Shown here piece after piece: positions 34,731-43,427 of a DNA stretch of 50,343 nucleotides. The DNA is from Flavobacterium sp. (lineage in GTDB: Bacteria; Bacteroidota; Bacteroidia; Flavobacteriales; Flavobacteriaceae). Every line of letters starts with the position of its first letter. Position 1 is the stretch's first letter. The DNA is taken from assembly GCA_010365135.1 (NCBI GenBank), contig JAAFGY010000006.1, forward strand, positions 1-50,343, written 5' to 3'. Under the pieces are notes generated by a model. That model did not search any database and was not told the DNA's origin. It saw nothing but the letters and a program-made list of their open reading frames with translations. The position numbers and the translations under genes were made by a program.

Positions 34731-36542
34731 ATGAAAAATAACCTAAAAATTGCTTTCCCCTTTCTACTTTTATTAATCTCTTTTCAACAAGGCATATCAC
34801 AGACCTCTTCCTTAGTTTCTATTGATACAAATGGAAAATTAAATTACACGCCAGACAGTAAAGGCAATGTTGTACCTGATTTTAGTGGCGTTGGATATAT
34901 GAATAGCGAGTCTCCCATTCCCGATGTGGCTGTGGTGAAAACCGTTTACGCTGTGGCAGGCGATAATTTAGCTAACATTCAAAATGCGATTAACGAAGTT
35001 TCAGGGTATTCCCCAGATACTAATGGTTTTAGAGGGACGATTCTTTTTAAGGCAGGAACGTACAATATCAGTAATAGCATTACTATTTTGGTTAGTGGAA
35101 TTGTGCTGCGAGGAGAAGGATTTGATGGGACAGGAACTAATTTCATAGCCACTAAAACGACCCAACATAATTTAATTAATTTTGCAGGAACCTCGGGAAC
35201 AACTTATATATCCTCCACCAAAAAAGCCATTACAGATTCGTATGTATCCATAGGCAAAAAACAAATTACGGTTGCGTTTGGTCACACTTTTGTAGTTGGT
35301 GACGCCGTTTTTGTGCATCGAATACCTAATGAGGCTTGGATTAGTTTATTGGGAATGGATAAACTTACTTCAATCATTCCGCAAGATCCCACAACAGTTG
35401 ATTGGATCGCGAACGACTATGATGTCTATTCGGAAAGAAAAGTAGTGGCAGTAAATGGAAATGCAATTACTTTAGACGCACCCATAATGGATGTTATTGA
35501 TCCAGTTTATTCCACGGGAGAATTGATAAAATATACCTCTAACCGAATTCAAAAATGCGGTATTGAAAACATGAGAATCTCGTCTAACTATGCTTCTGAT
35601 ACTGATGAAAATCACGGATGGGAAGCCATTTCTTTTTCTAATATTACCAATGCTTGGGCTCGAAATATCGAAGTGTATTATTTTGGATATTCGGCGGTTC
35701 ATATTACAAGTTCGGCCTCATTTATTACGGTTGACAATTGCAAAATGTTGGATGCCAAATCAATAATTACGGGAAGCAGACGCTATTCTTTTAATGTGGA
35801 TGGACAACGAAACCTCATTCAAAATTGCACAACCCGAAGAGGAAGACATGATTATGTGAATGGTAGCCGCACTTGTGGTCCAAACGTTTTTTATAACAAT
35901 ACGTCAACGATTCAAAACAATGATATTGGGCCTCATCATCGCTGGTCGACAGGTGTTTTATTTGATAACGTTGCAAGCAATGGCAGTCAAGATGTGCAAA
36001 ATCGTCTCGATTTAGGTTCTGGACACGGTTGGTCTGGAGGGCAAATTATGTTTTGGAATTGTACCGCCGGAAAAATGATTGTGCAAGATCCTCCAGGAGA
36101 TGAACGCAATTGGGCTATTGGATGTAAATCGCCAGTAATTACAAATGTGGGAGATGTCACATCTGCGGAGTTGCAAGGAGTAACGGAGTCGCAAGGAACA
36201 TTTATTGTTGCCATCCCCAGTTTGTTTCAAGCTCAATTGAGCGAACGGTTGGGTGGTTTGCTTTCTGTAAAAGAGGTTCATTCAATGAATAAAAATAATG
36301 ATATTTCTCTATTTCCTAACCCAGCAAAAGATTCGATTACCATTACGGGTTTGAAGGGTTTTAAATTTCCTTTAACCATTATTATTTATAATCCAGCAGG
36401 TCAAAAAGTCAAAACATTGTCCTTGAATCAGGAGGAAGTGAATGCAGAATATAAAGTATCAGATTTAAAGGAGGGGATTTATTTTGTGAAATTTACTTCA
36501 AAAGATTTCTCGAAAACTATAAAGCTAATTATAAGAAAATAA
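34731..36542 (+). CDS. T9SS-exported right-handed parallel beta-helix protein
   Basis: This protein is about 603 aa from the ATG at 34731, which gives a clean signal peptide (IAFPFLLLLISFQQGISQ). An in-frame TTG at 34707 is less likely. The core from about 55 to 500 is a parallel beta-helix with the opening LANIQNAINEVSG...RGTILFKAGTYNIS and VLRGEGFDG, and later NGSRTCGPNVFYNN, GPHHRWSTGVLFDNV and LDLGSGHGWSGGQIMFWNC. The last 80 residues are a type A T9SS sorting domain (ISLFPNPAKDSITITG ... GIYFVKF), so it is released or attached at the surface. It resembles the 23691 protein in its PDFSxxGY start. It is probably a lyase or epimerase-like enzyme on uronate polymers; the family is not determined. 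Fourth gene of the GH88 operon. Confidence 0.75.
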   Translation: MKNNLKIAFPFLLLLISFQQGISQTSSLVSIDTNGKLNYTPDSKGNVVPDFSGVGYMNSESPIPDVAVVKTVYAVAGDNLANIQNAINEVSGYSPDTNGFRGTILFKAGTYNISNSITILVSGIVLRGEGFDGTGTNFIATKTTQHNLINFAGTSGTTYISSTKKAITDSYVSIGKKQITVAFGHTFVVGDAVFVHRIPNEAWISLLGMDKLTSIIPQDPTTVDWIANDYDVYSERKVVAVNGNAITLDAPIMDVIDPVYSTGELIKYTSNRIQKCGIENMRISSNYASDTDENHGWEAISFSNITNAWARNIEVYYFGYSAVHITSSASFITVDNCKMLDAKSIITGSRRYSFNVDGQRNLIQNCTTRRGRHDYVNGSRTCGPNVFYNNTSTIQNNDIGPHHRWSTGVLFDNVASNGSQDVQNRLDLGSGHGWSGGQIMFWNCTAGKMIVQDPPGDERNWAIGCKSPVITNVGDVTSAELQGVTESQGTFIVAIPSLFQAQLSERLGGLLSVKEVHSMNKNNDISLFPNPAKDSITITGLKGFKFPLTIIIYNPAGQKVKTLSLNQEEVNAEYKVSDLKEGIYFVKFTSKDFSKTIKLIIRK

Positions 36543-36564
36543 ATTACTACAAAACAGTATTTTT

Positions 36565-38292
36565 ATGAAAACATCAAAAACACAAACAAATTTTAGAAAC
36601 CGTACCTTTATTGTTTGCATTTTTCTTGTAAATCTGTTTGTCTCGGGTTCGATAAAAGCGGCAATTATAAATGTGAGTTCAGTTGTTGCTTTGCAAACGG
36701 CAATAAATAATTCAAATGCTGGGGATGTTATCATTCTAGCTGACGGAACGTATCTTAATAATACTGTGAATATTGTCAAGAGCAATATCACGGTAAAATC
36801 GGCATCTCCAGGTGGCGTTTTTTTGAATGGCACCAATGACATCAACCTTAATGGAAACTATATAATCTTTAGCGGTTTTCAATTTACTTCTGGGGATATT
36901 GGTGGCAGCAGTGTTATCCAAGTTTATGGGAGCCACAATCTATTGACGCAACTCAACTTTAGTGGCTATTATTCTAAAAAATACATTGAAGTAAAAGCTG
37001 GCACGCAATACAACGAAATTACTTACTGTAATATGGAGAAAAAGCCCGCGGCGGCTGCATCGGGATGTACGATTCAAATTTCTACATCGCCTACAGTTAT
37101 TGGTTATCACAAGATACGGAATTGTTCCTTTAAGGATTATTATGGGACAGGTGGTGATTTTGGAAATGAGCCCATCCGAATTGGATTAAGTACCGAAAAT
37201 TCAAATAAATCCCGAGCCATAGTAGAATACTGTTATTTCAATAATACAGGGCTCGGAGATAGTGAAAGTATCTCGATTAAATGCCAAGAAAATACGATTC
37301 GGTTTTGCACTTTTACCAATCAACAAAATGCAATGTTAGTATTTAGAAATGGCGACAATAATCTGGCTTACAGCAATTTTTTTATCAATGCTGGAGGAAT
37401 TAGAGTGAAGGAAGCCAATAATGTGTTTTGTTACAATAATTATTTTGAAAATTCAGGAGTTGGAACCTCTGCCGATGCAGTTACCTATGTGTATGATACC
37501 ACAAATTATCCTGTAGTTTTGAACAACATCAATTTTATTCACAATACATTTTACAATTGTGGGGATATTGATTTGGGAGGGACTGGTGCTACCAATAATA
37601 CATGGGCCAATAATATTTTTCAAAAGAGTTCAGGGGCTCTTTTTACCAATCCAAATTTAGGAACGACTTGGGCAGGAAATATCTATCAAGGAACTCTAGG
37701 GATTTCCATTCCTTCGGGAATGACCAATGTGAATCCTCTTTTAGTAATAAATGGTGATGGTTATAAAGGCTTGTCGGCTAGCAGTCCTGCTATAAATGCT
37801 GCCAGTTCGAGTTATCCGGCAATATTGGACATTGCCATTATTGACGATGATCCAACTTTATTATTTGATGCTGGAGGGAAATTAAGACCTACAATAATTA
37901 CTTTAAAAGACGTGGGAAGTGACGAATTTACTACAGGTTCAACAACCAATCATCCTTTGGCTGTAACTGAAGTTGGCCCTTCTTATTTAGGAGGTCCATT
38001 ATCTGTGAATTCGTTTGGAGTTTTAGATACAAAAAGCGCAATAAAAGTTTTTCCAAATCCAATGACAACCTCTTTTGGTATTGAAACTTTGGCAAAGGAA
38101 GGAAGCTTGGTTGAGTTCGCTATTTTTAATTTGAACGGACAATTGGTAAAAGAAGCAGGATATTTTCAAAAACAATCTACGGCAAGTCAAAATAACGAAT
38201 ATGATGTTTCTGAATTAAATAATGGAATTTACCTTTTAAAAGTAGTTTCGGAAAATGCTTCAAGAACAATGAAATTAATTATACAAAAATAA
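36565..38292 (+). CDS. PL6 alginate/chondroitin-B lyase with T9SS tail
   Basis: This parallel beta-helix lyase cleaves alginate (or dermatan) by beta-elimination. After the signal peptide the PL6 start pattern is VVALQTAINNSNAGDVIILADGTYLN. The catalytic segment ESISIKCQENTIRFCTF places the Lys base at 239, and the Arg acid is most likely Arg261 in MLVFRNGD. That 22-residue spacing is close to the 21 of chondroitinase B-type enzymes. Acidic residues upstream (FNNTGLGDSE) fit the calcium site. A T9SS sorting domain (AIKVFPNPMTTSFGIETL ... GIYLLKVV) ends the 575-aa protein, so it acts outside the cell. It is the last gene of the GH88 operon, 22 nt after the beta-helix gene. Confidence 0.9.
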   Translation: MKTSKTQTNFRNRTFIVCIFLVNLFVSGSIKAAIINVSSVVALQTAINNSNAGDVIILADGTYLNNTVNIVKSNITVKSASPGGVFLNGTNDINLNGNYIIFSGFQFTSGDIGGSSVIQVYGSHNLLTQLNFSGYYSKKYIEVKAGTQYNEITYCNMEKKPAAAASGCTIQISTSPTVIGYHKIRNCSFKDYYGTGGDFGNEPIRIGLSTENSNKSRAIVEYCYFNNTGLGDSESISIKCQENTIRFCTFTNQQNAMLVFRNGDNNLAYSNFFINAGGIRVKEANNVFCYNNYFENSGVGTSADAVTYVYDTTNYPVVLNNINFIHNTFYNCGDIDLGGTGATNNTWANNIFQKSSGALFTNPNLGTTWAGNIYQGTLGISIPSGMTNVNPLLVINGDGYKGLSASSPAINAASSSYPAILDIAIIDDDPTLLFDAGGKLRPTIITLKDVGSDEFTTGSTTNHPLAVTEVGPSYLGGPLSVNSFGVLDTKSAIKVFPNPMTTSFGIETLAKEGSLVEFAIFNLNGQLVKEAGYFQKQSTASQNNEYDVSELNNGIYLLKVVSENASRTMKLIIQK

Positions 38293-38441
38293 ATTTTCCG
38301 CTTATTTTATTTGTTGGTGAAAGGTGAAGCCATAAATAGTCACCGGGAATTTTAGAAAATAATTTTGTATCTTCAGTAGGATTATAACTAATAATTTTGA
38401 ATTAGAGTTAAACCTTTTTAAAAGTAATTTCTAAACTAACA

Positions 38442-38570
38442 ATGAAAAAAACTAATAAAGTTTTTAGATTTTTAATTTTGGTGATAGCAATGATAATCAC
38501 CACTTCAATTCTAGCGCAACCCAAAAAACCAATATTAGGTTGTTATGGTAATCAGTTGGTTATTAATTGA
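38442..38570 (+). pseudogene. Signal-peptide-only frame, probable remnant A (42 aa)
   Basis: The translation begins MKKTNKVFRFLILVIAMI and continues to a cleavage-like ILAQP. It stops after only 17 further residues (PKKPILGCYGNQLVIN). Two TAnnTTTG boxes lie 43-82 nt upstream, so the start region looks like a normal expressed secreted-protein gene cut short. It is either a decayed gene or a tiny secreted peptide. I favour decay. Confidence 0.4.
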
Positions 38571-38609
38571 CAGGTTCAAGTAATAATTATACCATACTCA
38601 AATATCAAG

Positions 38610-38744
38610 ATGAAAACACCAAAATACGCAATTTTTCTATGGTTCTTTTTCCCTTTTTTGGGAGTTTTTGCTCAAAGGCTAAATAAATCTGTACATAATT
38701 TTCCACAAACATTAGTGCTAAACGGAGCTATCATTCTGAAATGA
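38610..38744 (+). pseudogene. Signal-peptide-only frame, probable remnant B (44 aa)
   Basis: MKTPKYAIFLWFFFPFLGVFAQ is a convincing signal peptide, followed by only 22 residues before the stop. It is in the same frame as remnant A, 39 nt after that stop. No homologous body is visible downstream. It is probably the start of a deleted secreted protein; a genuine small exported peptide is the alternative. Confidence 0.4.
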
Positions 38745-38936
38745 ATCAACTTACTTTTTAGATATTAGCCTGTTCTCTCCTTCTGTAATCAATCCGATAA
38801 GTCAAAAACACATAGCCATTCCTTTTTCATACTATCAGTGCATCTAAAATACGCACCATTCCCTATTTAACAAGGTGTTTTTAGAGTCAATTTTTTTTAT
38901 TTCTATGTCCTATTGTATAGATTTTTATGATGGTGT

Positions 38937-38994
38937 TCTGTACGTTTGCATCCCTATTTTTGGATTTTTAGTTAAATTGTTGTAATTATTTTTG
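38937..38994 (+). promoter_or_regulatory. HTCS 2-type promoter, copy 3 (large T9SS gene)
   Basis: The proximal repeat TTTGGATTTTT is at 38959-38969. A weaker distal copy TCTGTACGTTT lies 22 bp upstream at 38937-38947 (7 of 11 matches). The -7 box TATTTTTG is at 38987-38994, again 24 nt after the TTTG core. Sequence between and around the repeats (GTTTGCATCCCTATTTTTGG) follows copy 2 closely. Confidence 0.65.
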
Positions 38995-39138
38995 TCCTGT
39001 TACAAAGTTAGTTTAACATTTAATTGTGTTTGTTTTTGGGGAAGAGTTTCTTGACAGACTACAGTTTATAAGTTTTAAATGAAACTAGTATCCGACTATT
39101 TTATTACTAAAATTAACCATAACCAAAAACAAATTATT

Positions 39139-42100
39139 ATGAAAAAAGAATTACTGAGTCGAAAAATACTGATAAAGTTTTTGTACAGCCTGTTTATGCT
39201 AATGCTGTATATCAATATGGGCTGGGGACAAACAACCGTTTTTCACGAAACATTCGGAACTGCTGCTGTAGCTTCTGGTTATACAGGTGGTACGTCAACG
39301 GTACCTTCCGCCATAACATACACTATTGATAATTCCTCTAGTAGTACTGGCGTTATGAAATCTGAAGTACTTGCTGGTGGTATTTTATACAATGTAAATT
39401 CAGTAACATCAACAAATGCAAAAATTTATTATGCAACTCCATTTTCAAGTTCACTAGGAACAAATCTTTCTTCAAATACAGGAAAGATAACCTGGACTGT
39501 GAATTTGAGAACCACTAGGGCGACAGCTATGTCGACTGGTTTAGGGGATGCAAATCAATATGGAGGTGTTGTACTGTGTTCGACAGGCTCCATAATTGGA
39601 AGTGCTTCTACCGCAACGGGTTACGCAGTACTTATGACTAGATCAACTTTGACAACTACTGCTAATACTATTAAATTGGTAAAAATGACTGTAGGCTTTG
39701 GTAGTACTTCAACTTCTACATTAACTCCAACTTTAATAGAGAGTGTTGCCTCTACTAATTTTACTAATTATAGAAGCGTAAAAGTGACTTATGATCCTAC
39801 TACGGGGATATGGGAGTTGCTAACACGCGATGATGGAACTACTGCTTTTGCAGATCCAACCGTGGCAACTTCTTATGTTTCTGCGGGAACTTCTACAGAT
39901 GCAGCTTATACGGCTACTACAATGTCTAGTTATGGCTTCTTTTCAAATACTACCTCTGGCTCACAAGGGACGCAATCTGATAACTTTAAGATAGTGCTAG
40001 ATCCACCAGCAAATTCGCCAGCAATCACTTCGACAGTAAGTAGTTTGTCTGGGTTTACCTATAATCAAGGCAGTGGGCCTTCAGCTGGACAACCGTTTAC
40101 TGTAGCAGGAACTAATTTAAGTAGTAGTTTAATAGTTACTCCATCAACAAATTATGAAATTTCAGACGATGGAGGTGTAACTTATAATTCTTCAGTAAGA
40201 ACTTATACTCCCAATAGTGGAACAGTAACTAATAAAACAATTTATGCTAGATTGAAAGCAGGTTTAACTGCTAATGCTTACAACGAAACCATAACAGTAG
40301 CATCAACTGGTGCGAATGTTTTGTCAGGTGGGGGTGTTGCTTGTTCTGGAAATGTTACCGGATTTATTTACTATTATTATAATGGTATAGGTTCTTTGAC
40401 AGCAACAGATAGTTGGGGATTTAACCCAGACGGATCTGGTTCTGGACCAATAAATTTCACATCGGATAATCAACAATTCTTCATCAGAAATACTACGGCA
40501 GTAACAACATCTGCTGCTTGGATAGTTTCAGGAACTAATTCCAAAATCATTTTAGGAGATTCATCAGTGCCAGCTGTAGCTTTAACAGTTGCTAGTGGTT
40601 TCCCCATCACAGGAATAATTGATATTCCAGCAGCAAATTCTGGTTCTAACAACATTATTTTGCAAGATGCCGTTCAACCTAGCTTCGGCACATTGAATGT
40701 TTCTTCAGAAGTGCATTATAATGCAGCAATAACAACTCCCAATTTTACAACAAGTACTGTTTTTGGTAAAGTAATTATAGATGCTCCAATAGGTCAGGTA
40801 TCTTGGGTGGGAAATCCGGTTATACAAGCTAACGGTTCTTTAACTGTTGTATCGGGATCAACTTTGTTTATAAGTGGTTCAAGTTCCTATTATACCACAA
40901 TATATTCTGGAGCTAGTGTCGTAATTAATGGTACAGTTAGGATTCAAAAGATTGCTGGTTTTGTAAATAATAATGTAACGCCTGGTACTTCTTACGGTTC
41001 ATTTCAATTTACAGGAGCAGAAAATTTGACTTTAGGGGTCAACAGTATAATTGAATATAACAAAGGCAGTAATGCTTCAACCTATAATATCACCGCTAGA
41101 AGTTATCCTAACTTGACTATTTCAGGTTTAGAGAATCCCAAAGCTTTTTTGGGAGCTACAACTGTTACAGGTATATTGACGTTAAATCAAACAGGTACAA
41201 GTACTTTGACAGGCGCCTCCAATATTACATTGGCAAGCGGTGCCACAATAGTCAGAACAGCAGGTAATTTAGATGCAACTCCAATTTTCGGTTCTAAAGT
41301 AAATGTTACTTATAACGGAGCAACGGCTATTAGTTCTGGTTTTGAAATTCCCTCGGATGCATCGGTATTAAATAATTTAACAATTAATAATGTAGGTGGG
41401 GTTACTTTATCGTCAGCTACATCGGTAAACAATAAATTGACGCTTACCTCTGGGACATTGGCAACAGCTGGTTTTCTTACTTTAAAGTCTAACCCATCAA
41501 AAACAGCTTATGTTGGTGTTGTTACAGGAAGTATATCAGGAAATGTAAATGTAGAACGTTACATTCCAGCTGGACAAAGGGCGTATCGTTTTTTAAGTTC
41601 TCCAGTTACGACTTCGACTTTTATTAATACCAATTGGCAAGCCGGAACTCATATCACTGGAGCAGGAGGAGCAACTAATGGTTTCGATGCTACAACAGGC
41701 AATAACGCTTCGATGTTTACTTATAATAATGCAACTCCAGCTTGGAATGCTCTAACTAATACAAATGCGACAGTTCTCACATCGGGTGTGCCTTATTTGA
41801 CATACATCAGAGGAAGTAGATCTGCATCTTTAGCCATTGCTCCAGTAGGTTCAATACCAAGTGATGCAACAACCTTGAGCGCAACAGGTATATTAACAAC
41901 TGGAAATGTACTTGTAAATGGTTTAAATGAAACGGCAGATGGATTTAGTGCAATTGGTAATCCATACCAAGCCCAAGTAGATATGCAAACAGTTTTAGCA
42001 GCTGGGACAAACTTAAACACAGGTTTTTACTATGTTGTAGATCCGTCATTGGGTACAAAAGGAGCTTATTTAACAGTAGATGTAACTGTTCCAGCATCAG

Positions 42101-42936
42101 CTCATATCAGCCAATATCTTCAGCCTGGGCAAGCTTGCTTTGTAAAAACACTAGCGGCAGGACCTGCTTCACTTACTTTTACTGAAGCCAATAAATCAGA
42201 AGTTGCTGCTCAAACCACTATATTCAAAATTAAAAACACAGCAATGCCTAGCATCGGTTTAACACTTTATGATGCAGCTGATATTCGCTTGGATGTTTTA
42301 AAAATAGCCTTTGATGCCAGCGAAATTAATGATGTAAATCAAAATGACGCTTCTAAAATGACCAATTTTGATGAAACTATGGCTTCATCTAATAATGGAA
42401 AATTATTGTCTATCGAGAAAAGAGCGATGCCAACCGATGCAGATGAAATCCCACTGAATATCACTAAATACAGAGGAACATCGTATTCTATAAAAGCCGA
42501 AGGTACTGGTCTAACAGGATCAACTCCTTATTTGCTTGATCAATTTGCCAACAAGACGACAGAAATTCCACAAGACGGAAGCGTGAATTATGCTTACAGC
42601 GTTGATGTTGCCATTCCAGCATCGATAGCAGCGGATCGTTTTAAATTGATTTATGCTAAAACCTTAAAATCAATCGACAATGAAATTGCAAATTTTGCTT
42701 TGTATCCAAACCCATCTAAAACAAATTCATTTACTATTGCGGTTCCACAAAGTTTGATTAAACCATCACTAAAAGTCAGCAATATGTTGGGACAACAATT
42801 GTATTCACAAAGTGATTTACAATCGGGAGCAAATGTAAAAGTTACTGCTAAAAATGTAAAAACTACAGGAGTTTACCTAGTGAGTTTAACCTCAGAAGGA
42901 AAAACAACAACAACAACAAAATGGATTGTAGAATAA
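39139..42936 (+). CDS. Very large T9SS-exported surface protein (adhesin/glycan-binding type)
   Basis: This protein has 1265 aa from the ATG at 39139, which begins MKKELLSRKILIKF and gives a normal signal peptide ending at MGWGQ. The in-frame ATG at 39079 would add 20 polar residues ahead of it and is less likely. Residues of about 30-290 look like a lectin/jelly-roll domain. A repeat-type domain follows (TYNQGSGPSAGQPFTVAGTN...), then Ser/Thr/Gly-rich beta repeats to about 800. The region GNVNVERYIPAGQRAYRFLSSPV and GNPYQAQVD is frequent in flavobacterial surface proteins. The C-terminal type A sorting domain is FALYPNPSKTNSFTIAV ... GVYLVSLT. No catalytic motif is seen. Its promoter matches those of the lyase operons, so it may bind the polysaccharide or the algal surface. 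Confidence 0.8.
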   Translation: MKKELLSRKILIKFLYSLFMLMLYINMGWGQTTVFHETFGTAAVASGYTGGTSTVPSAITYTIDNSSSSTGVMKSEVLAGGILYNVNSVTSTNAKIYYATPFSSSLGTNLSSNTGKITWTVNLRTTRATAMSTGLGDANQYGGVVLCSTGSIIGSASTATGYAVLMTRSTLTTTANTIKLVKMTVGFGSTSTSTLTPTLIESVASTNFTNYRSVKVTYDPTTGIWELLTRDDGTTAFADPTVATSYVSAGTSTDAAYTATTMSSYGFFSNTTSGSQGTQSDNFKIVLDPPANSPAITSTVSSLSGFTYNQGSGPSAGQPFTVAGTNLSSSLIVTPSTNYEISDDGGVTYNSSVRTYTPNSGTVTNKTIYARLKAGLTANAYNETITVASTGANVLSGGGVACSGNVTGFIYYYYNGIGSLTATDSWGFNPDGSGSGPINFTSDNQQFFIRNTTAVTTSAAWIVSGTNSKIILGDSSVPAVALTVASGFPITGIIDIPAANSGSNNIILQDAVQPSFGTLNVSSEVHYNAAITTPNFTTSTVFGKVIIDAPIGQVSWVGNPVIQANGSLTVVSGSTLFISGSSSYYTTIYSGASVVINGTVRIQKIAGFVNNNVTPGTSYGSFQFTGAENLTLGVNSIIEYNKGSNASTYNITARSYPNLTISGLENPKAFLGATTVTGILTLNQTGTSTLTGASNITLASGATIVRTAGNLDATPIFGSKVNVTYNGATAISSGFEIPSDASVLNNLTINNVGGVTLSSATSVNNKLTLTSGTLATAGFLTLKSNPSKTAYVGVVTGSISGNVNVERYIPAGQRAYRFLSSPVTTSTFINTNWQAGTHITGAGGATNGFDATTGNNASMFTYNNATPAWNALTNTNATVLTSGVPYLTYIRGSRSASLAIAPVGSIPSDATTLSATGILTTGNVLVNGLNETADGFSAIGNPYQAQVDMQTVLAAGTNLNTGFYYVVDPSLGTKGAYLTVDVTVPASAHISQYLQPGQACFVKTLAAGPASLTFTEANKSEVAAQTTIFKIKNTAMPSIGLTLYDAADIRLDVLKIAFDASEINDVNQNDASKMTNFDETMASSNNGKLLSIEKRAMPTDADEIPLNITKYRGTSYSIKAEGTGLTGSTPYLLDQFANKTTEIPQDGSVNYAYSVDVAIPASIAADRFKLIYAKTLKSIDNEIANFALYPNPSKTNSFTIAVPQSLIKPSLKVSNMLGQQLYSQSDLQSGANVKVTAKNVKTTGVYLVSLTSEGKTTTTTKWIVE

Positions 42937-42952
42937 TTAAAAAACAGAAAAA

Positions 42953-43174
42953 ATGAAAAAATATAGAAACACCGTTCCCTTTGCAAAAATTACAGTATTG
43001 TTTTCTATGCTGTTCACTACACTAGTAACTGCTCAAGAAGTTTTACCAGACGCACCAGATGATACCGTTACTGCTCCCATAGACAATTATGTTTGGGTTT
43101 TGGCCTTGATTGGTTTGGTTTTTGTTTTTCTTAGATTCAAAGTGTTGAGGAATTCAAATAAATTTATAAAGTAA
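42953..43174 (+). CDS. 73-aa exported protein with one C-terminal membrane helix
   Basis: A signal peptide (ITVLFSMLFTTLVTAQ) is followed by a short acidic, Pro-rich linker (EVLPDAPDDTVTAPIDNY) and a C-terminal hydrophobic helix (VWVLALIGLVFVFLRF) with a basic tail. Small proteins of this PID...helix type are often found directly downstream of large T9SS surface proteins in flavobacteria, but their function is not known to me. It starts 16 nt after the large T9SS gene and is surely co-transcribed with it. Confidence 0.7.
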   Translation: MKKYRNTVPFAKITVLFSMLFTTLVTAQEVLPDAPDDTVTAPIDNYVWVLALIGLVFVFLRFKVLRNSNKFIK

Positions 43175-43427
43175 AAATAGTTTGGTTAGTTAACTTTATA
43201 ATTAAACCCTGCTTGGTGCTGTAGACCTTACTGTTCCTTATCAAGAATCCGTAGGTTTGTAATAAAAACAAGATTTAGTCAAATCATAGTTTATGACCAT
43301 CGAAGGTGGGGTTGCAGGGCAAGTTTGACAAAGAAAAAAATAATGAAATCAATGTGACAATAATTCAATTTATTGCGGAATTTGGTTTTTTTAAATAAAG
43401 ATTCAATGCGAATTAAATTATAATCAA
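43175..43427. other. Intergenic stretch without recognised features
   Basis: About 250 bases separate the 73-aa gene from the jelly-roll lyase-like gene. I see no convincing terminator, and no TAnnTTTG box with a -33 partner. A TTTGGTTTTTTT at 43381-43392 loosely resembles the HTCS 2 repeat but lacks its partner copy and the -7 box. Confidence 0.5.

Larger units (their letters stand above)
38293..39138. other. 846-bp gap with gene remnants and the third HTCS 2-type promoter
   Basis: No full gene is present. Two TAATTTTG boxes (38360-38367 and 38392-38399) fit the -7 consensus and precede a 42-aa frame (38442-38570). A second frame of 44 aa follows (38610-38744). Both begin with good signal peptides and stop soon after. 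From 38745 to 38930 nothing is recognised. The HTCS 2-type promoter copy 3 lies at 38937-38994, followed by a 145-nt leader. Confidence 0.6.

Noticed and set aside
39079..39138. Earlier ATG of the large T9SS gene
   Set aside because: It adds 20 polar residues before a good signal peptide; the ATG at 39139 gives a standard N-terminus.
43381..43392. TTTGGTTTTTTT resembling the HTCS 2 repeat upstream of the jelly-roll gene
   Set aside because: There is no partner copy 22 bp upstream, no ACCC spacer and no TAnnTTTG box 24 nt downstream.
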